From the NCBI GenBank assembly GCA_017626845.1, contig JAGAHX010000035.1, forward strand, positions 40,517 through 104,516: DNA of 64,000 nucleotides. The letters run 5' to 3'. This document shows positions 52,299 to 61,397 of this stretch, one piece after another (the stretch's first letter is position 1; each line of letters opens with the position of its first letter). A model generated the notes under the pieces. It saw only the letters and a list, made by a program, of their open reading frames with translations, did not search any database and was not told where the DNA came from. The translations under genes and the position numbers were made by a program. The DNA is from Bacillota bacterium (lineage in GTDB: Bacteria > Bacillota > Clostridia > Peptostreptococcales > Anaerovoracaceae).

Positions 52299-53321
52299 CT
52301 AAATAAACTCGAACCAGCTGCCCATGCCCTTTTCGAGCGCAACTTTGTAGATAGCTTCCGCGGTGGTGTTGTCCTGGATGCCCATGCCGGTCGTATCGAA
52401 GATCGTGATCTCCTCGTCGTTATCGCGTCCGGACTTCTTTCCGAGCACCAGTTCGCCGATCTCGCCGTAGATCTCTTCTTCTTTGAGGCACCCCGCCTGG
52501 ATCGCATTGCGGGTCTCGCCTCTGGCCAGGCACTGCGCGATGGAATCGCAGACGACCTTAGACGCCATGCCGAAGATCTCCGGTTCCATCTCCTGCTTGC
52601 CGGCGCCGTCCACACCGACTTCCACGATGTGGGTGCCCGGGCGGATCCATTCCTTCTTCAGGTATGCTTCGCGGGAAGGCGTCGGGCAGATCAGGATATC
52701 CGCACCCTGGCAGGCTTCTTCCACGGTAGCACATTCGACCGCCTTAGCACCGGTCTCCCGCTCCACGTCGGCCTTGTAGGCAGCCATCAGCTCGGGGGTG
52801 CCGAACTTGTCGTAGAACCGCACTTCCGTAAGATCCCGGACCTTCGCCAATGCGAAGATCTGCATGCGGGCCTGTGCGCCTGCGCCGAACACAGCCGCCA
52901 CATGGGCGTCTTTTCTGGCCATATATTTGCAGGAGATCGCGCCTGCCGCGCCGGTGCGGATGCCGGTGATCAGAGACGCATCCATAATAGCCAGCGTGCC
53001 GCCGGTCTCACCGTCGCCCAGGATGACGTTGCCCATCATGTTGGGCAGCTTGCCGCCGTCCGCCGCCGCAAACTTACCGGGCCCCTTGATATTATCCTTA
53101 AACAGCCCCACCGTCTTGATGGAGAACATGTGGTTCGCGTGGTTGTAGCAGGATTTTACGTCGGATTCGGCGTTGTGCTCGGGGATCTCCATGCCCTGGA
53201 TGGGAGGCTGTTCCACCTGGCCCTGCTGATACGCCTTATACGCTTCTTCCACGGCGACGATCACGTCATCCATGGAGACCGCATTCTGCACGTCGGTCTT
53301 GGAAAGCAATAATGTCTTCAT
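52299..53321 (-). CDS. Ornithine cyclodeaminase/mu-crystallin family protein
   Basis: This 340-aa NAD(P)-dependent protein has the Rossmann motif VAAVFGAGAQARMQ and family segments DASLITGIRTGAAGAISCKY and GTHIVEVGVDGAGKQEM. Members include ornithine cyclodeaminase, alanine dehydrogenase and ketimine reductases. It leads the minus-strand cluster with the flavin-barrel protein, racemase and rubredoxin. The exact reaction is undecided. Confidence 0.9.
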   Translation of the reverse strand: MKTLLLSKTDVQNAVSMDDVIVAVEEAYKAYQQGQVEQPPIQGMEIPEHNAESDVKSCYNHANHMFSIKTVGLFKDNIKGPGKFAAADGGKLPNMMGNVILGDGETGGTLAIMDASLITGIRTGAAGAISCKYMARKDAHVAAVFGAGAQARMQIFALAKVRDLTEVRFYDKFGTPELMAAYKADVERETGAKAVECATVEEACQGADILICPTPSREAYLKKEWIRPGTHIVEVGVDGAGKQEMEPEIFGMASKVVCDSIAQCLARGETRNAIQAGCLKEEEIYGEIGELVLGKKSGRDNDEEITIFDTTGMGIQDNTTAEAIYKVALEKGMGSWFEFI

Positions 53322-53352
53322 ATTTCAGTCCTTTCCGGTGGTCACAAAACCC

Positions 53353-54480
53353 CTATTCGATCTTGAGCGCTACAGCGGCCTTCTCCAGCAGATCGGGGAT
53401 CTCCAGATGCTGCGGGCAGACTTCCATGCAGGCGCCGCACTTGATGCACTCGGTGGCCTTCGCCTTGCCGCGGCTGTTCACCTGGAAGTCCAGGTCGCCC
53501 TTGGCCTTGTCCATGTTATCGTAGACCGTCAGGGTGTTGAATGCGTTGAACGTGCCGGAGATGCCGACGTTCATGGGGCACACCTTCGCGCAGTAGTTGC
53601 AGGTGGTGCAGGGCACGATGGGGATGGCTTCCATGGCGGCGCGGGCCTTGTCCAGGATCACTCTCTGCTCCGGCGTGAGCCCTTCAAAATCCTTCATGAA
53701 GGACAGATTGTCCTCCATCTGTTCCACGTTGCTCATGCCGGACAGCACCGTCAGAACGCCGGGCAGATCCGCCGCAAAGCGCACGGCCCAGGACGCGCAG
53801 GACGCCTGGGGATCGGCTTCTTTAAAGATGTCCGCCACCTGCTTGGGCGGGTTCGCCAGCAGGCCGCCCTTGACCGGTTCCATGATGACGACCGGCTTGT
53901 TATACTTGCGGCACAGCTCGTAGCACAGGCGCGACTGGATGCGGGGGCTCTCCCAGTCTGCATAGTTGATCTGCAGCTGCACGAACTCGATCTCCGGATG
54001 CGCCTGCAGGATGGGTTCCAGCACTTCCGCCTTGTCGTGGAAGGAAATGCCGATGTGCTTGATGAGGCCTTCCGCCTTCTTCTCCTTGACGAAGGACCAC
54101 ATATCGAAATCGTCGTAGAACTTCGTGCGGTGCTCGCCCAGGTTGTGCAGCAGATAGTAGTCGAAATAGCCGGCGCCGCTGCGTTCCAGGGACGTCTCGA
54201 ACTGCTTCATCGCGTCTTCGCGGGTCTCGCACTTGATCCACGCGGCCAGCTTCGTAGCCACGGTGTAGTTCTCTCTGGGATGCCGCTCGATGAGGGCCTT
54301 GCGCATCGCTTCTTCGCTGCCGTTATAGGCCCAGGCGGTATCAAAATAGGTGAATCCTGCTTCGAGGAACTTGTCCACCATAATGCAGGTCTGTTCGATA
54401 TCGATCTCGTCCCCCTTCTTGGGCAGACGCATCAGACCGAAGCCCAGCTTCTTCTGGTTGCTTACCGAAAAGTTATCCAT
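53353..54480 (-). CDS. Aldo/keto reductase with C-terminal 4Fe-4S ferredoxin domain
   Basis: This 375-aa protein joins an aldo/keto reductase barrel (FTYFDTAWAYNGSEEAM with catalytic Asp/Tyr, SFHDKAEVLEPIL) to a ferredoxin-like tail (about 280-365; CTTCNYCAKVCPMN and CIKCGACMEVCPQH). Such fusions are common in anaerobes and may couple carbonyl reduction to ferredoxin or other electron carriers. The second of two adjacent ATGs (54480) is at the better distance from AAGGAGG. It is divergent from the ABC importer. Confidence 0.93.
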   Translation of the reverse strand: MDNFSVSNQKKLGFGLMRLPKKGDEIDIEQTCIMVDKFLEAGFTYFDTAWAYNGSEEAMRKALIERHPRENYTVATKLAAWIKCETREDAMKQFETSLERSGAGYFDYYLLHNLGEHRTKFYDDFDMWSFVKEKKAEGLIKHIGISFHDKAEVLEPILQAHPEIEFVQLQINYADWESPRIQSRLCYELCRKYNKPVVIMEPVKGGLLANPPKQVADIFKEADPQASCASWAVRFAADLPGVLTVLSGMSNVEQMEDNLSFMKDFEGLTPEQRVILDKARAAMEAIPIVPCTTCNYCAKVCPMNVGISGTFNAFNTLTVYDNMDKAKGDLDFQVNSRGKAKATECIKCGACMEVCPQHLEIPDLLEKAAVALKIE

Positions 54481-54534
54481 CATTCGCCTCCTTAAAAAAT
54501 GTTAAACCGTATTGTAATTGTAACATAAAAATGA

Positions 54535-54563
54535 TTGACTTTTACCCCCATATATCGTACCCT
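54535..54563 (+). promoter_or_regulatory. Promoter of the amino-acid ABC importer
   Basis: TTGACT (54535-54540) and TACCCT (54558-54563) are 17 nt apart on the plus strand, 46 nt before the ATG. The -10 matches weakly. Confidence 0.5.
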
Positions 54564-54609
54564 TCTCTTGCCTTTTAAATCCCACAGAAATCAACGGAGG
54601 AGGAGACGC

Positions 54610-55713
54610 ATGATCGAGATCAGACATCTGCGCAAAGAATACGAAGACACGACGCCTCTGAAGGACGTGAACGCGGTCATCAACAGCGGCGACATCATCG
54701 CCGTCATCGGGCCGTCGGGCACGGGTAAATCTACCCTTCTGCGGTGCATCAACATGCTGGAGACGCCCACGTCGGGGCAGATCATCGTGGATGGTCAGAT
54801 CATCAACGACGGCAAATGCGATCTCAACGAAGTCCGCAAGAAGATGGGCATGGTGTTCCAGTCCTTCAACCTGTTCGGACATCTTACCGTTATCGAAAAT
54901 ATCATGAACCCGCAGATCACCCTGCTGGGCCGCAGCCGCCAGGAGGCCTACGAAAAGGCCATGGACCTGCTGTCCAAGGTCGGTCTGTCCTCCAAGGCGC
55001 TGGCTTATCCGGACGAGCTGTCCGGGGGTCAGCAGCAGCGTATCGCCATCGCCCGGACGCTGGCCATGGATCCGGAGATCATCCTCTTCGACGAGCCCAC
55101 GTCGGCCCTTGACCCCTCCATGATCGGCGAAGTCCAGTCCATCATCCGCATGATCGCCAAGACCGGCCGCACGATGATGATCGTCACCCACGAGATGGAT
55201 TTCGCGAAGAAGATCTCCAACCGGGTCTGGTACATGGACGAAGGCGGCATCTACGAAGAAGGCACGCCCAAGCAGATCTTCGAAAATCCGCGGCAGTACA
55301 ACACCAGAAAATTCATCCAGAGACTGTCCACCCTCAGCTACCGCATCGAATCCGACGAATTCGACTTCGAGCCCGTGATCGACGAACTGCAGGCCTACGC
55401 CGAAAAACTGTTGATCGAAAACGAGAGAACGTCCAAGCTGCAGCTGGCGCTGGAAGAGATCTGCGTCAACAACCTGTTCGAGCTCAACCGTGAACCGAAC
55501 ATCTACGCCCAGATCGACTACTCCGAAAAGAGCGACGTGCTGTCCCTGGAGCTCAAATATTCCGGCGAACACTTCGATCCGAGAGATTCGGACAACGAGC
55601 TGTTCAACAACATTCTGGCGGAGCCCACCACCGAACTGGTGGACGAGGAGATCATCAATTCGCCGAAATGGTACAACAACCACACCAAGATCAGCTTCAA
55701 ATGGGAGGATTAG
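54610..55713 (+). CDS. Amino-acid ABC transporter ATPase with C-terminal HATPase-like domain
   Basis: Residues 1-240 are a GlnQ-type ATPase: Walker A GPSGTGKS (34-41), signature LSGGQQQRIAIART (137-150), Walker B ILFDEP (158-163). Ordinary GlnQ proteins end near 245 aa; this one continues to 367. The extension (about 255-367) contains LQLALEEICVNNLFE (E283, N287) and LELKYSGEHFDP, which match the N box and the region of the D-G box in SpoIIAB/RsbW-type anti-sigma kinases, though the usual D-x-G is absent. It may sense nucleotide or bind a regulator. GGAGGAGGAG precedes the ATG. Confidence 0.88.
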   Translation: MIEIRHLRKEYEDTTPLKDVNAVINSGDIIAVIGPSGTGKSTLLRCINMLETPTSGQIIVDGQIINDGKCDLNEVRKKMGMVFQSFNLFGHLTVIENIMNPQITLLGRSRQEAYEKAMDLLSKVGLSSKALAYPDELSGGQQQRIAIARTLAMDPEIILFDEPTSALDPSMIGEVQSIIRMIAKTGRTMMIVTHEMDFAKKISNRVWYMDEGGIYEEGTPKQIFENPRQYNTRKFIQRLSTLSYRIESDEFDFEPVIDELQAYAEKLLIENERTSKLQLALEEICVNNLFELNREPNIYAQIDYSEKSDVLSLELKYSGEHFDPRDSDNELFNNILAEPTTELVDEEIINSPKWYNNHTKISFKWED

Positions 55714-55718
55714 GATAC

Positions 55719-57269
55719 ATGAAAAAGAATATCGCAAAAGTTTCTTCCCTGCTGCTGGCGGCGCTGCTTCTGCTGACGAACCTGGCCATGCCGGCCGCCG
55801 TGTTCGCGGAGCAGGCTCCCACCAAGAACGGCATCACCTCCATCGAGGAGCTGAACGGCAAAGACCTGGGCGTCCAGACCGGCGTGCTCTACGAGGACCA
55901 CATCAAGGACGACCTGGAGGGCGAGACCTGGTATTACTACAAGATGCCCAACGACATGATCCCGGCGCTGGAATCCAACAAGATCGCCGCCTACCTGATC
56001 GAAGAAGTGGGCTTCTACGCCCAGCGTTTCGAGCATCCCGAGCTGGTGCGGCTGGAAGAGCCCGTAGGCGTTTCGGATTTCGCCGTCATCGTGGGCAACA
56101 ACGACAAGCAGGACAGACTGTTTGCCGAACTGCAGGAATTCATCGCAGAAGGCCGCAGCAACGGATGGCTCGACCAACTGTATGACTACTGGGTCATCAA
56201 CTGGAACCCCAACACCTGCAAGATCGAGACCGTGCCCGAGACCACCGGAGAAAACGGCACCGTGAGCATCGCCATCGAAGGCGGCTACGAGCCCTTCTCC
56301 TTCGAGAGCAACGGCGAGTTCTCCGGCTACGACGTGGAATTCATGATGAACTTCTGCGCAGCTTATGGCTACAACTGGGAGTTCCACGCCATGGAATTCG
56401 ACTCCATCGCCCCGGCCGTTATCGCAGGCAAATACGACTTCGGCATGAACATCGTCGTGGACGAAGAGCGCGCGGAAGCCTCCGTGCTGACGGATCCGTA
56501 CTACAGCTGCGACATCGTGTTCGTGCTGGAGGGGGTCACCGAGAACGGCGTCCACTTCATGGACGGCATTAAGGACAGCTTCTACAAGACCTTCGTCAAG
56601 GAAGACCGCTGGAAGCTGTTTGCGCAGGGCATCGGCACCACGCTGCTCATCACCCTGTGTTCCATCGCCTTCGGCACGCTGTTCGGCTTTGCGGTCTACA
56701 TGCTCTGCCGCCACGGCAACCCGCTGGCCAACAAGGTGATGAACGTCTTCGACGGCTTTATCCACGGCATTCCGACGGTCGTGTTCCTGATGATCCTCTC
56801 GTTCGTCATCTTCGCGAACTCGTCCCACATTACCGCCATTTCGATCCTGGGCTTTACCCTCATCTTCGGCTGCAGCATGTTCGACATGCTGAAAGTGGGC
56901 AACAATGCGGTGCACAGAGGACAGGCGGAGGCCGCGAAGGCGCTGGGCTATAGTGACACCCAGAGCTTCTTCAAGATCCTGCTGCCCCAGGCGGCACAGC
57001 ACTTCCTGCCGATCTATAAGAACGACGTCATCTCCCTCATTAAGGAAACTTCCGTCGTCGGCTACATCGCCGTTATGGACCTTACGAAGATGGGCGACCT
57101 GGTGCGCAGCCGCACCTATCAGGCCTTCTTCTCCCTCATCGCGGTGGCCATCATCTACTTCATCCTGGAGTGGATCCTGATCTCGATCGTGACCCGTGTA
57201 CAGATCTCCATCGATCCGAAGCGGCGCGCCAAGTCCAAGATCCTGGAAGGGATAAGGGAAGTGGAATAA
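55719..57269 (+). CDS. Amino-acid ABC transporter: permuted binding protein fused to permease
   Basis: This 516-aa protein has a signal sequence (about 1-30), then a segment resembling the second lobe of an SBP_bac_3 protein (about 36-165; GKDLGVQTGVLYEDH, ALESNKIAAYLIEEV), then a first-lobe segment (about 187-285; IAIEGGYEPFSFESNGEF, GYDVEFMMNFCAAYG), and a permease domain with about five helices (about 308-500; EAAKALGYSDTQSFFKILLP is the EAA loop). The lobe order is reversed relative to ordinary binding proteins. With the upstream ATPase it forms a complete importer, probably for a polar amino acid. Confidence 0.88.
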   Translation: MKKNIAKVSSLLLAALLLLTNLAMPAAVFAEQAPTKNGITSIEELNGKDLGVQTGVLYEDHIKDDLEGETWYYYKMPNDMIPALESNKIAAYLIEEVGFYAQRFEHPELVRLEEPVGVSDFAVIVGNNDKQDRLFAELQEFIAEGRSNGWLDQLYDYWVINWNPNTCKIETVPETTGENGTVSIAIEGGYEPFSFESNGEFSGYDVEFMMNFCAAYGYNWEFHAMEFDSIAPAVIAGKYDFGMNIVVDEERAEASVLTDPYYSCDIVFVLEGVTENGVHFMDGIKDSFYKTFVKEDRWKLFAQGIGTTLLITLCSIAFGTLFGFAVYMLCRHGNPLANKVMNVFDGFIHGIPTVVFLMILSFVIFANSSHITAISILGFTLIFGCSMFDMLKVGNNAVHRGQAEAAKALGYSDTQSFFKILLPQAAQHFLPIYKNDVISLIKETSVVGYIAVMDLTKMGDLVRSRTYQAFFSLIAVAIIYFILEWILISIVTRVQISIDPKRRAKSKILEGIREVE

Positions 57270-57292
57270 CGCAGATATCGAAACAATACAAA

Positions 57293-57321
57293 ACCGCGCA
57301 TCGAAAAGTGCGCGGTCTTTC
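57293..57321. terminator. Bidirectional terminator between importer and SNF symporter genes
   Basis: ACCGCGCA (57293-57300) and TGCGCGGT (57309-57316) form an 8-bp stem followed by CTTTCTTT on the plus strand and by A-rich sequence on the other side. Confidence 0.75.
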
Positions 57322-57342
57322 TTTGCATCGCTTTGTTTTTCT

Positions 57343-58698
57343 TTATCTCAATCCCTGCCAGACCAGGATGAGGATAAGGATCGGCAGGATAAACTGGAAG
57401 TATACCTTTAAGCCTCTGGCGAACTTCAGGCCCTTGCCGTCGTTGACTTCCTTCATGTAGTTATCGAAACCCCAGCCCCACTTGGTAACGCAGAAGAGCA
57501 GGAAGATGAGGGAGCCGATGGGCAGCAGCAGGTTGGAAACGATAAAGTCCTCGCTGTCCAAGATGTCTCCGCCGCGGATGAGGTGGATGTGGCTCCAGAC
57601 GTTGTAGCCTAGCACGCAGGGCAGGCTGAGGATCCACAGCAGGATGCCGTTGGTGATGACGGATTTCTTGCGGCTCATGCCGAATTTATCCATGGAGAAT
57701 GCCGTGATGTTCTCGAACACCGCGATAACGGTGGAGAAGCTGGCGAACATCATGAACAGGAAGAACAGGGACCCCCAGAACCGGCCGCCCGCCATGTTGA
57801 CGAAGATGTTGGGCAGGGTCACGAAGATGAGGCCCGGGCCCGCGCCCGTCTCCACGCCGAAGGAGAAGCACGCCGGGAAGATGATGATGCCGGCCATGAC
57901 CGCCACGAACGTATCGAGCGCACAAATGCGCACCGCTTCGCCGGGCAGAGAGTTGTCCTTGGACATGTAGCTGCCGAAGATCTCCATGGAGCCGATGCCG
58001 AGGGACAGGGTGAAGAACGCCTGGTTCATGGCGGCGGTCATGACCTTGCCGATGCCCATCTCGGAGGCTCTCTCCATGCTGGGCAGCAGGTAGAACTTCA
58101 TGCCTTCCGCAGCGCCGGAGAGGGTAAGGCTGTGAACGCCCAGCACGACCATCAGAACGAGCAGCGCGCTCATCATGACTTTCGTAACTTTTTCGACACC
58201 GTTCTGGATGCCGCCCGCGCAGACGACGAAGCCGAGGACTACGTTGACCGTCATCCAGAGGCCCAACGTAAGGGGTGACCCGAGCATGTCGCCGAAGGCT
58301 GCGTTTACTTCGTCCGCGCTCATGCCGGGGGTAAAGCCGCCCGTCAGGAAGCGGTAGAAGTAGCAGAACATCCAGCCGGAAACGGTGGTGTAGTACATCA
58401 TCAGCAGATAGTTGCCGATGAGGCACAGCCAGCCGTGCACCTGCCAGCCCTTATGCTTTTCGTCCAGCGTGCCGTACGCCGTGATCATGCTCTGACGGCT
58501 GCCGCGGCCCACTGCCAGCTCCATCGCCATGACGGGAATGCCCATGATGATGAGGAACAGCAGATAGAAGACCACGAAGATGCCGCCGCCGTTGGCGCCG
58601 CACACGTAGGGGAATTTCCAAACGTTTCCGATGCCGATGGCGCAGCCTGCGCTCACCAGCAGGAAACCCAGTCTCGATTTAAAACTTTCTCTGTCCAT
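57343..58698 (-). CDS. Sodium-dependent SNF-family transporter
   Basis: This 451-aa membrane protein has the LeuT-type first helix GCAIGIGNVWKFPYVCGANGGG with the unwound sodium and substrate site, and about 11-12 helices in total. Bacterial members import amino acids with sodium. It is convergent with the ABC importer and stands alone as a transcription unit. Confidence 0.93.
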   Translation of the reverse strand: MDRESFKSRLGFLLVSAGCAIGIGNVWKFPYVCGANGGGIFVVFYLLFLIIMGIPVMAMELAVGRGSRQSMITAYGTLDEKHKGWQVHGWLCLIGNYLLMMYYTTVSGWMFCYFYRFLTGGFTPGMSADEVNAAFGDMLGSPLTLGLWMTVNVVLGFVVCAGGIQNGVEKVTKVMMSALLVLMVVLGVHSLTLSGAAEGMKFYLLPSMERASEMGIGKVMTAAMNQAFFTLSLGIGSMEIFGSYMSKDNSLPGEAVRICALDTFVAVMAGIIIFPACFSFGVETGAGPGLIFVTLPNIFVNMAGGRFWGSLFFLFMMFASFSTVIAVFENITAFSMDKFGMSRKKSVITNGILLWILSLPCVLGYNVWSHIHLIRGGDILDSEDFIVSNLLLPIGSLIFLLFCVTKWGWGFDNYMKEVNDGKGLKFARGLKVYFQFILPILILILVWQGLR

Positions 58699-58720
58699 AC
58701 CTATTACCGTTGAAAGAACA

Positions 58721-58746
58721 CAAAGACCGGTCCAAAACCGGACCGG
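58721..58746 (-). terminator. Hairpin/terminator upstream of the SNF gene
   Basis: CCGGTCC (58727-58733) and GGACCGG (58740-58746) form a 7-bp stem; on the minus strand UCUUUG follows. It probably ends the hipBST-DUF697 transcript. Confidence 0.6.
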
Positions 58747-58814
58747 CCGATTTACGGGTACTATTGTACCACAGAATTTTAACGCGTTAAAGGGTTAAGC
58801 GGTTAAAAACCGCC

Positions 58815-59969
58815 CTATTTCCCCTTCACGACCATCTCGTATACAACTTTTGCGAGATTTTTGGGGATATCGGAAGCTTTCTTGCCGGCAAAGGTCTTGG
58901 CCACCACGGACACGATGTCCGGCAGGCGGCCGGAGAAGATCTCGCCCACGATGCGGCCGAAGTCCGTGGTCTCGTCGATCACGAGCTCTCCGCGGTGGAT
59001 CTTGTCGTATACGGCCACAGTGGTCTCGCCTACTGCAGCGGTCACCGCGGCGGCCACCGCCGCATTCAGCACGCTGCCCCCGATGGTGCCGACCACGGGG
59101 ATGCCTTTGAGCGCCACCAGCAGCGACCGGCCCACGATGGTCGTAGCCCCCGCCTTTAAAGCTGCATCGGTTATCTGCGATGCGGCGTTTTTATCTTTCA
59201 GATCGTACAGCCGGGTGATCTTCGCCAGCATGGCGGTCTGCACCGGCACTAAAAGCGTAGCGTCCGGGAAGCTCACCGGCACGGCGCCGATGGTCGCAGC
59301 CAGCGCCGAAGAAGCCGCTACCGTCGCATTGGCTTCTTTGCGCTTTAAGTCCCAGACGACGCTCCGCACCTGCCGCTCCGACGCAGCCTTTCCGGCCTCC
59401 GCCGCGCATTCCCGGGTGCGTTCCATCAGGCGGTCCAGCCCCCGCACGGGGACGATGCCCAAAGGCGTTTCGAACTCGTGGGCCAGCACGCAGATGATGT
59501 CCTTCGTGCGCAGCGCCAGATCCTTCGCGGGCCGGTATTCGGCAAAGGCGTCCTGCAGCATCAGGATGTTGGCGACGTCGCGCTCGTCGGTGCCCAGCGA
59601 CCGGGTGAACACCGCGATCAGCGGCAGATCCGGCCACAGCTTCGCGGCCGTCCGCAGCCCGTCCAGATCCTCCTCCAGGATGGCATTCTGCATGCCGTCC
59701 AGGCAGTACCAGACGATGCTGACGGGCTCCTTCCGAAGCGCTTTCAGCTTGGAGGAGGACTCCGGCGCGTCGATCAGTTCCAAAGCGCTGTCCGCATCCG
59801 CATAGGGCAGAATGGCCTCGATGAGCGTGCTCTTGCCCGATCCCGGCGCACCCAACACCAGAACGTTGAGCTTGTCCGGATCCAGCAGACCGGCCTTCTT
59901 TTCCTTCTCCGCCCGCTTCGGCAGAGCCAGCATATTCCGTTTTGCTTCGTGTTTTGCTCTGGGAGACAT
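58815..59969 (-). CDS. P-loop protein with DUF697-like C terminus, coupled to hipT
   Basis: This 384-aa protein has Walker A GAPGSGKSTLIEAI (about residues 40-53), but G3 (LIDAPESS) and G4 (FTRSLG instead of NKxD/TKxD) are degenerate. The second half (about 210-384) is alanine-rich, with glycine-containing hydrophobic helices as in DUF697/YcjF-type proteins that may touch membranes. Its ribosome site AAGGAG lies in the last codons of hipT and only four bases separate the hipT stop from its ATG, so it is the fourth gene of the hipBST operon. Function is unknown. Confidence 0.75.
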   Translation of the reverse strand: MSPRAKHEAKRNMLALPKRAEKEKKAGLLDPDKLNVLVLGAPGSGKSTLIEAILPYADADSALELIDAPESSSKLKALRKEPVSIVWYCLDGMQNAILEEDLDGLRTAAKLWPDLPLIAVFTRSLGTDERDVANILMLQDAFAEYRPAKDLALRTKDIICVLAHEFETPLGIVPVRGLDRLMERTRECAAEAGKAASERQVRSVVWDLKRKEANATVAASSALAATIGAVPVSFPDATLLVPVQTAMLAKITRLYDLKDKNAASQITDAALKAGATTIVGRSLLVALKGIPVVGTIGGSVLNAAVAAAVTAAVGETTVAVYDKIHRGELVIDETTDFGRIVGEIFSGRLPDIVSVVAKTFAGKKASDIPKNLAKVVYEMVVKGK

Positions 59970-59973
59970 GGGG

Positions 59974-60852
59974 TCAGCTCCTTAATACTTCCATACGTTT
60001 CTCTATCAGCTCGATCATACGTGCTTTTCGCTCCGGACTCAAATATGAATCCTCACACAGCTGCTTTGCCGCATCGCACCGTTTTACAACGCTTTGCAGA
60101 AGATTCTCAGCTGCATGATCCGGTAATCCGATCGTCTTTGCCAGGGCGAGAAAATCTCTGCGCTGCAGACGGGACTTTTTCCCATTCAGCGTCAGCGCCA
60201 TTTCCTCCGTATCTTCCGGCATTACGACGTTTACCGGAAGAAGATCGTATGCGGGAGCCAGAACAAACTGTCTGCTGGCAGGGTCACGCTCGATCATCGA
60301 AAAATTCTTCAAATGCATATCGGAATTCCCCGTAACGAAACAGACCAGCAGGCGCAGAAAAAACTCGGAAAGATCGAACAGAATGCGTTCCGAATATTGC
60401 CGGATGATCGCGCCGCAGCGTTCGTACGATCCCTTATATTTGTCCTGGGTCAGCCGCCCGGAGAGCTGGCAAAAATCCTCCATCGCAAACACCTGTCCGT
60501 CCGCGCGGTCCATGCGTTTCGTTATATATGCGAAGCCGGAGGACGTCTCGATCAGGCCATGCGGCGCAGTCCGGACTCCCATCATCTCCGCGATGTCCAT
60601 GACCAGGTCTTCCGATTCCGGAAGCTGTTCGAAATCCTCCGTCTGCGGCTTCAGAATATATCCCGCTGGGTAGCCAACCAACGTTAAGCGGAGCGGGCCC
60701 TCTTCGCTTAAATGCATCGACAGTTTCTTCTGTACGCCAGGAACGGTGACCCCCAGATCCACGCTTTCCTTTGCGATCTGTTCCAGCACGACGGGATCCA
60801 GATCGATCTGCGGTAAAGATGAACTCCCGAAGAAGGAAGGTTTACACTTCAT
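59974..60852 (-). CDS. hipT: HipT-type serine/threonine kinase toxin (HipBST)
   Basis: This 292-aa protein corresponds to the kinase core of HipA without its N-terminal domain. GNSDMHLKNFS is the catalytic loop and APAYDLLPV the DFG-like metal-binding segment. The regulatory loop reads GVTVPGVQKKLS (T36-V37-P38), whereas E. coli HipT has a serine pair here. HipT from E. coli O127 phosphorylates tryptophanyl-tRNA synthetase; the target here is unknown. The ATG at 60852 overlaps hipS by 11 bp and is preferred over an upstream in-frame start. Confidence 0.9.
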   Translation of the reverse strand: MKCKPSFFGSSSLPQIDLDPVVLEQIAKESVDLGVTVPGVQKKLSMHLSEEGPLRLTLVGYPAGYILKPQTEDFEQLPESEDLVMDIAEMMGVRTAPHGLIETSSGFAYITKRMDRADGQVFAMEDFCQLSGRLTQDKYKGSYERCGAIIRQYSERILFDLSEFFLRLLVCFVTGNSDMHLKNFSMIERDPASRQFVLAPAYDLLPVNVVMPEDTEEMALTLNGKKSRLQRRDFLALAKTIGLPDHAAENLLQSVVKRCDAAKQLCEDSYLSPERKARMIELIEKRMEVLRS

Positions 60853-61180
60853 TGCGCACCTCCCGCACGGACACATCTCCAATGCAGTCCCTGCAGCAGA
60901 CCATCAGCAGCCCAAACCGGTCGCTGCGGTCCAGCTTCCAATTCCGGCTCGCTACGCCGAGCAGCCAGCCTTCCGGGATGAGCCCGTCGAAAAACGGAAA
61001 AAGCGTAGGCGACAGATACGTCTTCTCCGTAAGAGGCAGCGTAAGGCTTACCGGCAGCGGGTCTGTACCGTCCAAATACGCCTTGTCATAAGCGAATTCA
61101 TATCCGTTATCCATCTCCCGGAGAGACCCGGCATAGACATCCCGCACATAGACGGATGCTTGACGCAACGCATCAGCCAT
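60842..61180 (-). CDS. hipS: HipS antitoxin (HipA N-terminal-like domain)
   Basis: This 112-aa protein equals the N-subdomain of HipA: VYVRDVYAGSLREM, LPLTEKTYLSPTLFPFFDGL and IPEGWLLGVASRNWKL. In known HipBST systems HipS, rather than HipB, is the neutralising antitoxin. The ATG at 61180 has AAGGAG seven bases upstream, overlaps hipB by 8 bp and was chosen over a longer frame that runs through hipB. Confidence 0.9.
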   Translation of the reverse strand: MADALRQASVYVRDVYAGSLREMDNGYEFAYDKAYLDGTDPLPVSLTLPLTEKTYLSPTLFPFFDGLIPEGWLLGVASRNWKLDRSDRFGLLMVCCRDCIGDVSVREVRNEV

Positions 61181-61391
61181 GCCATTGCTCCTTTCTCTGC
61201 ATCTTTCCCGGAACTGCTTCCATGCCGAACATGGCAAGCGCCTGGTTGACCTTATCCAGCCGCACGGTCGCTTTCCCCTGCTCCAGATCGCGGACGAAAC
61301 GCAGGCCCAGGCCGGAACGCATCGCAAATTCCTCCTGCGTGAGGCCTAACGCCTTTCTCTGTTGTTTTACATATTCTCCAATCGTATTCAT
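61173..61391 (-). CDS. hipB: HipB-type HTH repressor/antitoxin
   Basis: This 72-aa Xre/Cro-family protein has a helix-turn-helix (LTQEEFAMRSGLGLRFVRDLEQGK). In HipBST loci HipB binds operators and augments neutralisation. The ATG at 61391 coincides with the predicted transcription start of the promoter at 61398-61426 and has no good Shine-Dalgarno, so it may be translated from a leaderless mRNA. Three palindromic operators lie upstream. Confidence 0.9.
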   Translation of the reverse strand: MNTIGEYVKQQRKALGLTQEEFAMRSGLGLRFVRDLEQGKATVRLDKVNQALAMFGMEAVPGKMQRKEQWHG

Positions 61392-61397
61392 AGTTCC

